NCBI GenBank assembly: GCA_008360975.2
Contig: CM039184.1
Location: forward strand, 34,955,797 to 35,019,796
Length of the DNA stretch: 64,000 nucleotides
DNA from: Lichenostomus cassidix
Taxonomy: Eukaryota; Chordata; Aves; Passeriformes; Meliphagidae
Reading direction: 5' to 3'
Under the pieces are notes generated by a model, which did no database searches, was not told the DNA's origin, and saw only the letters and a program-made list of their open reading frames with translations. How positions within the stretch are numbered: the first letter of the stretch is position 1; every line of letters begins with the position of its first letter. Shown one piece after another: positions 10,162 through 21,700 of the stretch. Both the position numbers and the translations under genes were made by a program.

Positions 10162-13100
10162 CCGCCAGCCCTGTTCCAAGTCCGCCTGCTGACAGGAGGC
10201 CGTCGGCCCAGTCCAGCCTTCCGTGTAGGTCATGGTTGGAGACCTTGGGCCCCCTGATTGTAGCAGCATCTCTGGGGTGCACAGTGTCTGCTATGAGGCG
10301 TTGGCAGATGAATTCCTCCAGAGACAAGGTTTCCCATCTTCTAGCTGCCTCCTTTCACGGGTGCTCCCCTTCACCCCACACGCCTCTGACAACGAGTGTT
10401 GAGACAAGGCAGCTCTAAAATGACACCTTACAGCCGTGAATTGGCTGCTGTTGTTGCTGTTTCTTTGTTTTAGCAGAGATTTCCCTACTTGTCTAGGGAG
10501 GACTCCAAGGACATTTCTACCGAGACGTTCATTTCAGGGGCATGGCAGCTTCCATGGCACTGATAGCCACTGATTTTCCAAGTTTTCGGTGCAGAACTAG
10601 GAGCCTGAGATCCATGAATGCTCCTATGAGGGATGAGAGTCACAGGAGAGAGCCATGAAAGCTTAAGGTAGTAATTCAGAAGCACCCACGAGAAGACAAT
10701 ATGGTGGTTTCACCTCTATCTTTATGTCCTGGGTAGGGAGACTAGAAGTCCTCGAGAATCAGTCAATGTCATTGCTCCTCTATTTGTGAAAGTTATTTTA
10801 TCTATTTCACTCAAGAAATTCTCAGCTCTATCATCAATTATGAGCACTAGCAGTAATAATGAATTACAACCCTTCTCAGATAAGAGAAAGAATTCATATG
10901 TGTAATTCTTGGGCTTTTAAAGAAGTGTAGATTGAATGTTTATATTTAAATATGGTGCTATTTCAGATCATGACAACTTCTTTCAAACTACAAGTGATAG
11001 CTTTTCCAGTGTTAAGTACTGTAAAAGGGGAAGTGAAAGAATAGAAAAAGGGAAAATTTCCATCTGAGCACAGCTGGTGGAAAACAAAAAATAAGGTTTT
11101 ATTTCTGAAAACCTTTAATAAATTTTATCAGTGATGTTAATAGCCAATAAGATTCATGTAGAAAGATCACATATTGCAAGTGTTTTTTGTTTTCGATTTT
11201 TATTCTTTAATTACTGTCTTTTTTTTCTTCCTTTATAATGCTTTGGAGGTATTTTTGTCTGACTGCATGTGTATGCTGAAATGATTATGTTCTATGAGGT
11301 GGATTGAAAATTTACTGTAACAAGCAAATTTCTGAGAGAATGGTAAAATGTAAGGAGCTGTGTAAACATAAACTCATAAAAACTTTTGTCTTCAAAAGAA
11401 ATTGGCTAAGAAGTAGAATAAGTGACTCCCGAGATATGGCTGTCAGTGCTTTTATGTGTGACTGCTGAGCCATTTTGGTCTTGTCTGCTAATAATATGTC
11501 AAAGGAAAAACCTTTTAGAATGTACTTTAACACCCAATGGCTATTCCAGCAGTTACTGAACCATTTGCAGACTTTGTTCCTCCAATTTGTGTATTTAAAT
11601 ACCATGTGGAAGCCTTATTGGGAGGGAAGGAATGACGGTTGTAATTCTTTCCTGTATTTGGTATTGTCTTTACCTTTCTCATTCTTCAAAATGTTACCTT
11701 GACTGGGAGACGGGGATTTTAAAGATCTTGACCTTTACATGCTTCAGTGCAGGCATTTCATAGAGATTAGTTCTATGAACAAACAGACAGTATGTTCTAC
11801 AGTTCTACAAACAAACATTCATACAGATTAGTTTTATAAACAAGCTAAGCAGAGATATTGAAAAATAAGTGACCTGTGGATGTTTGTGATAACAATGGAA
11901 ATAGATTGGAGCTCTGCGTTCTTGGGCTGGGATGTCAAAAGGAGGCAAAAGACACGAGTGCTTTTGTTCAGCAATAACAAGTAGTGAGCACCTGAAATTT
12001 GACTTTGGTGTCACTTAAAGAAATTGTGCACTAGTGATCCATTTCCATCACTTCTGTTTGAGTATTTGGTTAATCCTTATAATAATTTTGAACTGTGCCC
12101 ATTTTTAAATTCAGAAGAACTTGTCAAGGCCAAGCCTTGTGCCAGAGTGTTTCTAGAAGGTATGAGGCAGCATGATACAGAAAGCAACATTATTTGTAGT
12201 TCTCTATTGGTTATGAAAAAAAATTAGTTCCTTGATACTTATACAGATAAATGTAGTAAAAGTTGTGCAGGAAAAGAAATGTATACTAAAATACTGATTT
12301 ACTTATAGCATATTTCATATAGAATTATACACCGGGCATTTTGTCAGCATTATATATTAAACAAATTTACTAAATTTAATTTAGATCTCTGAATTTTCAA
12401 TTCCTTTAGAAAGAATTTGAGAATTTGCAATATAATTGGAACTGCAGTGGTAGCCAAGATCTCAATAAACAGCCATAACCTAATTGTTCGTAACATTAAT
12501 CATGAATATGTTTCATGCAGTTTACAATGTATTGTTTGTGAAAGAGAAAAATGTTTGTCAGTTGATCTTAATGCAAGTCTGACATGATTAAAAAATTCTA
12601 AACTGTAATGTTAATCATGTCTTGTCATGGAGACAGCACATAAAGGATGTGTAATATGAAAGATGGATGCTATCTACTGCAGTTACATAAAGTGTTTCAC
12701 ATATTAAAATGCATTTGCTCTGTGAATAAAGTGCTGCAGACTGTGATCTGAATCTACCACTCTTAATGGTCTGGATGTCCTATTGAAAACAGTGAGATCA
12801 GCCTGGAGCTTGGTGCCAAGCATGATAAAACTATTGTACTCTCAAATACTGATTTGCAAAGAGAAATCTTTTTCACTGGTGTCTTCTCCAGAAGTTTAAA
12901 CCCTGATAGCTAGAAAATGGATCCTTGAATTTGGCACATGCAGTATAGAATGATGGTTTGGGTTTTGGCTCTGTTAGTCATCTTTCTCTTTGTGCTTAAA
13001 CATTTTCAGGGCTATCCAAGTAATATTTAATATGAGTTTATCTGTAGATACTTGGCTGGTTTGGTTTTATGTTTGGTTGTTTTTTTTTAAGAGAGATATC

Positions 13101-15537
13101 TTTTGTAGTAATTCTGAAAAAGGATTTTTATCTGGATAGTCTTCAAAACCATGTGGCTCATTTGCAGGGAGAGTTGGGAATGAGCAAACAGCTTAGAGAC
13201 CTTCAGGCTAGACCTGTCTGTGTGTAAAGGAGGAGGAGAGCTCTACAGACCATCTAAATTGAGCTTATTGTCTCTTGTGATGGGTGTAAAAATGATCAAG
13301 TTTGTCAGTTCAGGACAATTGATGCTTGACTCAGTAGAACAAACATTGCTTAATTTGCTGTGAAAACTCAAACAGAGAGGAGAAGGAGATGAATCCTGAT
13401 TAAACTACAGTGAAAGAGCTTGAACAAATACTTGGCAGCAATTATAGTGTATTAAGACCATACTTTTCAATTCAGATACGATAAGAAAACGAATTTTTAC
13501 GTACTACTTTTGTTTCATCTTTTAATTTCAAAACATGCAATGAACTGTTGTCAACCAGCTTTAAAGTTCATCTCATTTAGAGATTTAAGAAAGACATTCC
13601 TTTAGCCTCCATCCAGACCAAAACCCATAAGAACTTCAATTTTAAAGGTTTGCCAAATGAGCAAGACTCTTTTTTTATCTAATCCACATGATAATTTTGG
13701 GGAATTTGCCATCAGTCTTGTACGCCAGTGCCACATATTACTTGCACCCTAGTCAGTAACTTTGCATGTTACAGACTTCATCATGGAGAATGATCATGAT
13801 GATAATCACAAGCACACCATCCCAAAGACAATAGAAAGCTCTCATTCTAAAATTCAGTACTTGCTTTCCTTAATACTGTAAGGTTTTTTTAAAAAATATA
13901 TATAATGTGTTCCTATATGAACTCTTTCTGTGCTTCCATTTGACTTAATACTGTAAACTTAATTATTTTCATGCGCAGAAAGTACAGTTTAGCAGAGGAC
14001 ATAGTTACATTTGTAAAAGCATTTTTTGAGTATTGTTTTAGCCTTTTGTTCTTCAAAAAGCCAGTAAGATGTTGTGATTCCTAAAAAAATAAAACCCAAA
14101 ATATAGTGCCTACTTTCCTGTCATAACTTGTTTCTTTTGAGGATATGAATTAAGTTTGCAAGTACGAAAGTCTAGTATAGTTATCTCAATGCAGTTTATG
14201 ACTGAAATATGTGTAAGGTGACTTTCTTTTCCTTCCTGTTTTCATTAAATAAGCTGACAGAGGAAAATTATTAGACTGGTGAAACCATTTGTCTGACATC
14301 CAGTGAATATATGTGAAAAGGCAGAGATGTATGATTGTTTTGCTATAATTTGCTTTATAGACACTAGCCCATCCAATGATGCCCTGTAATCACTGCCTCT
14401 CAAGGAACAGAGCTACCTTTTGGATGTGATTATGTGACATAAAGTTGTCCTCCCTGCATGCTTGCAGTGAAGTGGTGTCTGGGGCAATCTGTCCTCCTCC
14501 TGATATAAAGTAAAAAAAAAAAGAAACCACATTTCTGGGAGTGACTTTTTGTTCTGCCAACCTGTGTGAAAGTTCTGCTATATACAAGGTAGAAATAAAC
14601 TTTTTTTTTAGGCAATCTTGACTAAAGGTTCTGCAGGTGGTGTTGAAATGTGAATAGTAAAGCTTGCTGGGAAATTCAGTGGAAAAATGCTCGGATTTAA
14701 AAAAAAAAGGAAATCAATATGCACATTTAAAGTTCATTATAGGTATTCTTAAAACATGGAAACAGTCTTTCTCTTGAAATGTCTTATGAAGTGGTATGCA
14801 TTTTTATATTTTTAAAAGATAGCTGAAGTAATTTCAGGTCACCTTGACCATTACTTCTATTTTATATGATAATTAATTGGACAGCTTGTATATGTTTTGG
14901 GAACTATGGTTAATGTATATGAGGTTACTGATACTTTTAGTTACTTGCATTTTTATTCCATCGCAGTTTACAAAAGGTGAGACTGAACTGAAACACAGTG
15001 AGTACTGGTGCTTAAAGTGGGGAAGGACTAGTTGCCAGAGGACAGGTTGCAAATACTAAAAAGAGTTGCCCTCCCAGATCTTCTTTCCAAGCAACTCTGG
15101 TTATTGAATACTTCAAGGATTTTTGAATTGAGAAACTAATCTACTTCTATTATTGTCACACTAAACGAAAAGAAGCCTCTAAATAGGTATCGGTTTAGTT
15201 TATTTGGTTTTTTTTTCCCCATATAGTTTGTTCCCAGCTTTTACTAAAGGGGTTTTACTGGGAAGAAATCCAAACTTGACATGCTTCACAAAAAAGATTG
15301 AAAGCTGTGAGTAGTTAAAGTTCTAGAGGGCTGACATTTTAATTAGCTGCTATTAAGGAGAAAGTTAAGCAAGTTACTAAAATACTGCCACTTCAGTATG
15401 GTATCGAAATTGCCTTTCTTCCCCCAGTATATGCAAAGATCAGCTTTTTAAAATCTGTAATAAACTGTGATACAGATAATGTTTTCATCTTTTTTTTTTT
15501 TTTTGAGACTTCTGAAGTTTTGAGACCCTGAGCATTT

Positions 15538-15730
15538 CTTGGCAATAGTTAATTTTTCCCTGAGTCGAGTCTGTCTTGCCCATGACAGAAATTAGCGAGT
15601 GATTTTTTTCTGCCCTTTTCTCAACCCACAAACCTTTTATTATATTTTGGGTCCCCTGTCCAGCTGAGGAGGGGAGTGATGGAATGGCCTCGGTGAGTAC
15701 CTGGCATCCAGCCAGGGTCATCTCACCACA
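15538..15730 (+). mobile_element. Truncated 3' end of an avian LTR, sense orientation
   Basis: The segment runs from cttggcaatagttaatt through gagtcgagtctg, gcccatgacag, cccctgtccagctgagg and cctggcatccagccag to a terminal caccaca. I recognise this order as the 3' part of a songbird endogenous-retrovirus LTR family that ends GGGTCAACCCACCACA. The same blocks recur in the longer copy at 56131-56615. The 5' part is missing and the copy is diverged, so it is an old remnant. A 15-base T run stands about 35 bases upstream (15490-15504). The minus-strand open frame across it is not a gene. Confidence 0.75.
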
Positions 15731-18700
15731 GTAGAATATCAATTCTTAATCCAGTCCAAATCCTCTTTTATGATTTCTCTCACTATTGTAAAAATGTTTA
15801 CACTTTAAGCAAGTACATTTAAGCAAGGAAAAAATTAATTAAACACACGCAGAAACACTTTCTCAAAGTTAAAATGTATCACATGCAGAGATTAATTAAT
15901 AGCAACAAAATAGGCAAACTAAGTGAGCTTTTTTCCTCTATGGAAAATGTGAGGTATGATTATTTCTTTCTGCTTTTCTAGTTTTAAATATACTTTGACA
16001 AGTATACTATATGCTATGATAAATTAAATGGTGGAATTTCTGGTAATGCATCTGAAACAAAGCCTACAATTGAAGTAAATTTCTATTTGACATCCCATTC
16101 CTCTGTTACCTGTGGTTGTGGAGGGTTAGGGAAGTGTGTATGCTTGCTCTCTTAACATGGTTGCTAAACATCTTTCTCCTCAAAACCTGGATTTTTTGAG
16201 GGGCTTTCAATCATACAGCCATAAGGAGAATTCATAGTTACTGTGTGCTGCATAAATAAATACATCATAAATCTGTGTAATGGAATTGAGCATTTTTTAA
16301 ATTTTCTCAGTGAGAAAGGAATTTTTATGGATTTTCTTAATGTATATCTGAAATTTCAAGCTGTGTATGTGTGAGACTTTGGGTTAGTACTTGGGGTTTT
16401 TTTTTTTTGTCTGTGGTAATATTGTGAAGTATTGTTTTGGTTCACAAACAGAATTTTTAATTTGAACTTCTATCCTTTAATAATGTTATTTAACTTCTGT
16501 CATTTATATGAGATCTGAAAAAAAAAAAGACTGCAACTTTAAAATTTTGCCTTTCCGAATATATTTTTTATTTGTTGCTTTTAACCCAGATATCAACAAA
16601 ATTTAAAAAAGGAATCAGCAAATACTTTTGGCTGAATCTTGTAATCAGCTATCAGCAAGTTAACTTTTTCAAAATCCCCAATGGACATATTGGGTTCCTG
16701 CTGAATTATGCATAAATGTGGCCTTGGGATAAATTTTTAGTTGTGTTCTGTAAGTGATGAGTTGTCCTTTTGAATAGAAAATATTTTAAACTAATTAGTT
16801 GAAAATCTGTTTAGATCCTGGCTGAAGGTGGTTCTTGAAGTCTCCGCTTCTGCCTCTGCCTGATTCCACAGTATATATTGGCTGGAAATTTCAACTGACT
16901 TTGAAGGAAATTTGCTCAAATTTGTGTCAGACATTTGAGAAACAGTTGGCATTAATTAGACATGTATTATTCAAAAAGATGGGAATCAGTGGCAAGGGAG
17001 GAAAAGAGCTGTGTAGAGCTTTGCTCATAGCAGGTCAAGCATTAATTATAACTCTCCTTACCACAGAAATGATAAAAGGCAATACCAATGATTGCAGCAT
17101 TAGTATCTTTTATAAGTAGAAGGAAAGGCAGTCACTGGGTAGTGCAGTAGTAGTGAGTATACAGAGCACTATATGTAGTATTAAAACTTTTCACAGGAGT
17201 AACGTGTCTAATTTGCCAAAAGAAAACACGAAAAAGAGAAGATCATTGAGATTCAAAGTGTGCTAAGTAAAGCAGGAGGAGGCCATTCCCAGGAACATGA
17301 CATAACTTGTTTCAGTTGCTTATCTGGGTTTATGTTGCTTGCCTTGATGATAATTCCTGTATCTCAGAATTTGTAAGGATGCCCGTTTTTTATATTAACC
17401 CAGGTAATTATTTGCATACTCAGCTTATAACGTATTAATCTAAACCAACCTGAAAAGGCAATAAGCCACGTATACACCACCTGAGAAACGTGCCTGGAGT
17501 GTGCAAACACTGCTTGCTTATTGGCATTCTTCTCAGATTTGCAGAAGGAATAAGTTTGTCCTTGTCCCTGAGTCACCATGTGGAGAATCAGATGGCTTAG
17601 TTCTACTTCTTGGGTCTGCCCCAAACTTTAACTGTGAATATTTACTATCTCCATATGTACGAATGGTTATAACTTTTATATATATATATTTGTTGTTGTT
17701 TTTGGGAAGGGGTTTGTGGTTTGGTTTAGGGTTTTTTGGTAGGGGTCATACAGGCAAAATCCAAATTTACTGGGAGCTGTGACAGCTCATGTGTTCTCTG
17801 GAGGATACACATCGTGGAATAATGCTTCATGTACAAGAGTGACTACACTGTTGTACACTCTTGGCTCACACATAGCTAAATTCATTTTTTTACAGGTTAT
17901 TCTGTCTTCTTCATGTGACAGTCACAAAGCCAGTTTCTGGAGCTAGTTTAGGTTGAATTCATGAGAAAAAATAAAGTGGAGAGGAAAGGATTCCCTATTG
18001 GTAAATCTCTTCTGTGGAACATCCTATTGGTTTTCCTGTTACAGTATATGGTAAAAAGTACATGGTTATAATATGTCTTAGAATGAAGAAAAATAGACGA
18101 GCAGGGATAATTCTCATGTTAATTGCAGCTGTTATTACCCTATCATTTTCTATTTTGGTGTTTTCTGAAACACTACCTGTGCAACTGTAATTTTGCATTA
18201 ACTTTTTGGATCTGTTTAGTTCCTGTACCTAATCTTGTTAGGGATACTTTAGTTTGAGCTTTTTCAAGATATCAGCTTGACCATATGCATTAATTATATA
18301 AGACCCTTTGGTACTAGAGACTATGAGAATGCCATTCTTGAGGCTTTTTGTGTGAATTAATTTAAGTACTGAAACAAACACCTTACCATTATTAGTAGAT
18401 ATTTTTCAGGTCATGTTCTGTAGTAGATACTTTTTATCCTAGCAGTTTGTTCTGTTACTAAATGAAACTGTGAAGCCTTTTTATGGTTGAATTCTGTTTC
18501 TCACATGCTTGCTCATTCAATATTTGGCTCTGATTAATGGTCTACAGCCAGTCTGTTCTAATGTTAAATGAAAAAAACATTCTGGAGGCTGTGGCATTTG
18601 GTGATAAGTATTTAGACAAAATAGAAGATGTACAGTGCATCCCTTGGCTACAGAGTTATGATTAGATTCAGCTCAGCCTGCAGAATACTACTGAGAATAT

Positions 18701-21700
18701 TGCTTCTCTGCTGCAGTGATAGAGCAACTCATATCAAAACAGCATGTGTTGCTGCTTATCTTGCATTGTACAGTGCGGCATTCTAAATACACTGGACAAA
18801 CCAAACAGTGTGGTTTGTTTTTTTTCTTTTTTTTTTTTCTTTTTTAGACTTATTAAAGTGGAAATGGGGAGGTAGAATGAGTCTTTCCACCCAGCAAGAC
18901 ACTGTAGTACTTGCAGCAAGTTTTAAAAGCCATATCTTCTATGAAAAATTCTATTACTTATTTTTGTGAAATGTTTATTCAAGCTTTCAGGCAGTTGACT
19001 TTTCAGGGTTCATATGAAGTCATCCCTTTGCTAAAACAACACTGGTTTGCCTCATTATACATTTTAAAGCAATCCCTTCCCTCCCCCGGCCCCCCCTCCA
19101 TGTTTTCACTCTGCAATGCATACATTGGAAATTTACATTCTGCATTTTTAATGTTTCAAATGAATGAAAAAGGTGAAGGATGCTTTAATACTCCATAAAG
19201 CACAGGCCATATGATTTAGGAATTAATTATTGATTAATTAATTGAAAATGATCAATTGGGAAAATGCACGTATTTAAGATAAACCACAGTTTCTTGTTTT
19301 TATATCACTCATTTCATATTGGCTATTTGAAAGCTGTAAGATACAGAGTTGGAGTTTTCCAATGGTTACATGTGTAATGTCCCTCCTCTGCCAGGGCACC
19401 ACTGCTGACAGCAAAGGCCAGATTGCATTTTAAAGTGACATCTTGTAAAATGCCAAGATACCTGCAAGAATTAATCTCAAGAGCGCTGAGCTAATTTTTT
19501 CTTCTTGCAAATTAATTAACTCAGCAAACAATATTTTATTACCGATAGACAGGTAACATAGAAGAGCTGATTCCTGAAGTATAACAATAATAATTTTGTA
19601 GTCCACTTTGTCAAGGCAACAGCTAGGCCAGCTGATTGTTCCTCACTCCTGAGCCAAAGCCTTCCTTACTTTTGGAAACTGGAGTCCTGCAAGGCAATCA
19701 GCCCCAGCTGAAGTTTCCACAGCTTTGTGCTGTGACCTGGGGCTTTTGACACTCTGCCAGATGCTGCTGTTGCTTGCTCCACTTGGTACACTCATTCATT
19801 CTTGTGCTCACTGCCACTATTGCTCCTCATTTTTGTGCTGCTCAGCCTGACCACTGACATTTTTTATCATTTTCCTCATTTCAGCTTTAAAGAAGTGCAC
19901 ATGAAGTAGTACCATATCCTTAAGGTATACAGAATATTGGTGATCATCTTCTCCTCCTTCATGGAGTCTTAAAAAAAAAAACCTTGTGCCATTTTTTGTT
20001 TGCAGTCTGACACAGAAGTTATGATCATAAAGTAACATGAAGAATTGGCCCAGATGTATTAAGTCTGTAGAAATCTGGAAATTGTATTTAATACAATTAC
20101 AAAACTGTAATTTGATTTTTTTTCCACTTGAATATTCTTTTTGTAGAAATGCTTCTCAAACATCTGTAAAATAAGTATGTTTCAGAGGTTCTTATTTGTC
20201 CTTCTTATCTCCTCTCTCTCCAGGAAATGCTCTTCCTTTACCTACTTCCTACCCACTCTGGGTTGAGGAATGGCAGAACACATCACTGCTCTAAGTAGAG
20301 ATTTTATTTTGTGTTAGTAACAGGTTCCTTTCCTTTTTATCTCATGTGAATGATAAGCAAACAATACTCCAAAGATCCAACTACAGTACAATATGAATAT
20401 ACTCTTCTAAATTTTTTAAGGAACATGTTCTTCTCTGTTGATTTTTTGGTTTAGTTGGTTGGAGGTTTTTTGTTTGACTGGAGGTTTTTTTGGTTTTTTG
20501 TCCTTGTTTGACTGTTTTGTTGAGGTGTTTTTGTTTAGTTCGGGATGTGAGCAGGCAGTCAAATGACAAAATTCAAGATTATATGTTTTTTCTCCCTTTT
20601 TCTCCCAACCTACACTATTTGTATAAAGCCATTCCTGAAGACAGAAGCCGTTTAGTTCATATTTCTCCTGCTGAGATCATATTACTGTAGCAGCAACCCA
20701 GAGAGGACAAAGCCTCATATTTGCTCCCAATTACATCTCTATACCATTTAGCAAGGACTGCATGATCCTTGTAAAAAATCCTGTATGTACTACTGTCATC
20801 TGAAGATAGATAAAATAGTAGAGACTTTAATACTTTCTACCAGAAATAGAGTGAATTTTTATTGTTTTCTGTAATAGTTGGATATTGAAATTGTAATAAA
20901 TTTTATTATATATTTATAAATAAATTATTTATTCCTGCTGGAAAATTTATTGTTCAGGATTTCCTTGACAAGGTTTTTGCATAAGTAAGATTTGATTACT
21001 TCTGTGTCTATAATGCTAAGAAAAAACCTTTTATATTGTCTCAGACCTTGACAGTTATGTAATAAATAATTAAAAGTGTTATAAATCTTACTGCAGTGCC
21101 TTTTTAAGCTGTTACAAGGTAGAGTAGTGATAATATAATTTTAAAAGAGGCTTTTGATCCCATTTTCATTGATGTAAAATCAATTAAATTTCTTTCCTAT
21201 AATATAAATTAGGGTAATGAAATAGTACAACTGAGATACTCTGAGAAGTTTAAGAAAAGTAGAATAGACTTGAGATAAATACACTTCATTTTCTGATGCA
21301 AGTTTTATGAACTCTCCTCATATTTATCATAGTGTTCACAGAAATTTAAGATTGGGACCTACCTTAATAGATTACCAGAGTTGTATCAATCATCTCTCTG
21401 AAGCATGCTATGATTTCTTGCATGCCTACACATGGATTCCACAGTTCCCTGAATTGTCTATTCCATTGTTTTACTGCTCATACTCTTAGAAAAATGTTCT
21501 TTACTTTCAATCTGAAAAGCCATTTCATATACATATAAGTATACATATACACATTTTTTGCAACTTGGGTAGTTCCACTTGATATGAGGGCATTTACTTT
21601 ATTGTAAGACATGCAGTTTTAATTTTCTGTCTCTGTAACAAATCAGCAAAGATCCTTCATGTATTTATTAAATTAAGATTTTTACCTGTTTTATTGGAAA

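Larger units (their letters stand above)
9513..10432 (-). mobile_element. Probable solo LTR of an endogenous retrovirus, antisense to GALNTL6
   Basis: Read on the minus strand, the block begins TGTAAGGTGTC and ends GTGGAACGTGACA, giving the TG...CA ends typical of retroviral LTRs. About 270 bases in there is a TATA box (TATAAAAA, 10154-10161) and near the far end a polyadenylation signal (AATAAA, 9608-9613) followed by a T/G-rich tail, the order expected of U3, R and U5. The centre (about 9740-10080) is much richer in GC and CpG than anything else in the window. The flanks, GCCAC (9508-9512) and GCCGT (10433-10437), could be a decayed 5-bp target duplication, since both differences are CpG-type transitions. 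No gag, pol or env sequence adjoins it, so it is probably the product of LTR-LTR recombination. The overlapping frames of 93-178 codons on both strands are a by-product of GC-rich sequence with few stops. Family name not determined; boundaries are inferred. Confidence 0.72.

Noticed and set aside
15485..15742. 85-codon minus-strand frame
   Set aside because: It reads through the LTR fragment in antisense and ends in a poly-T derived lysine run.
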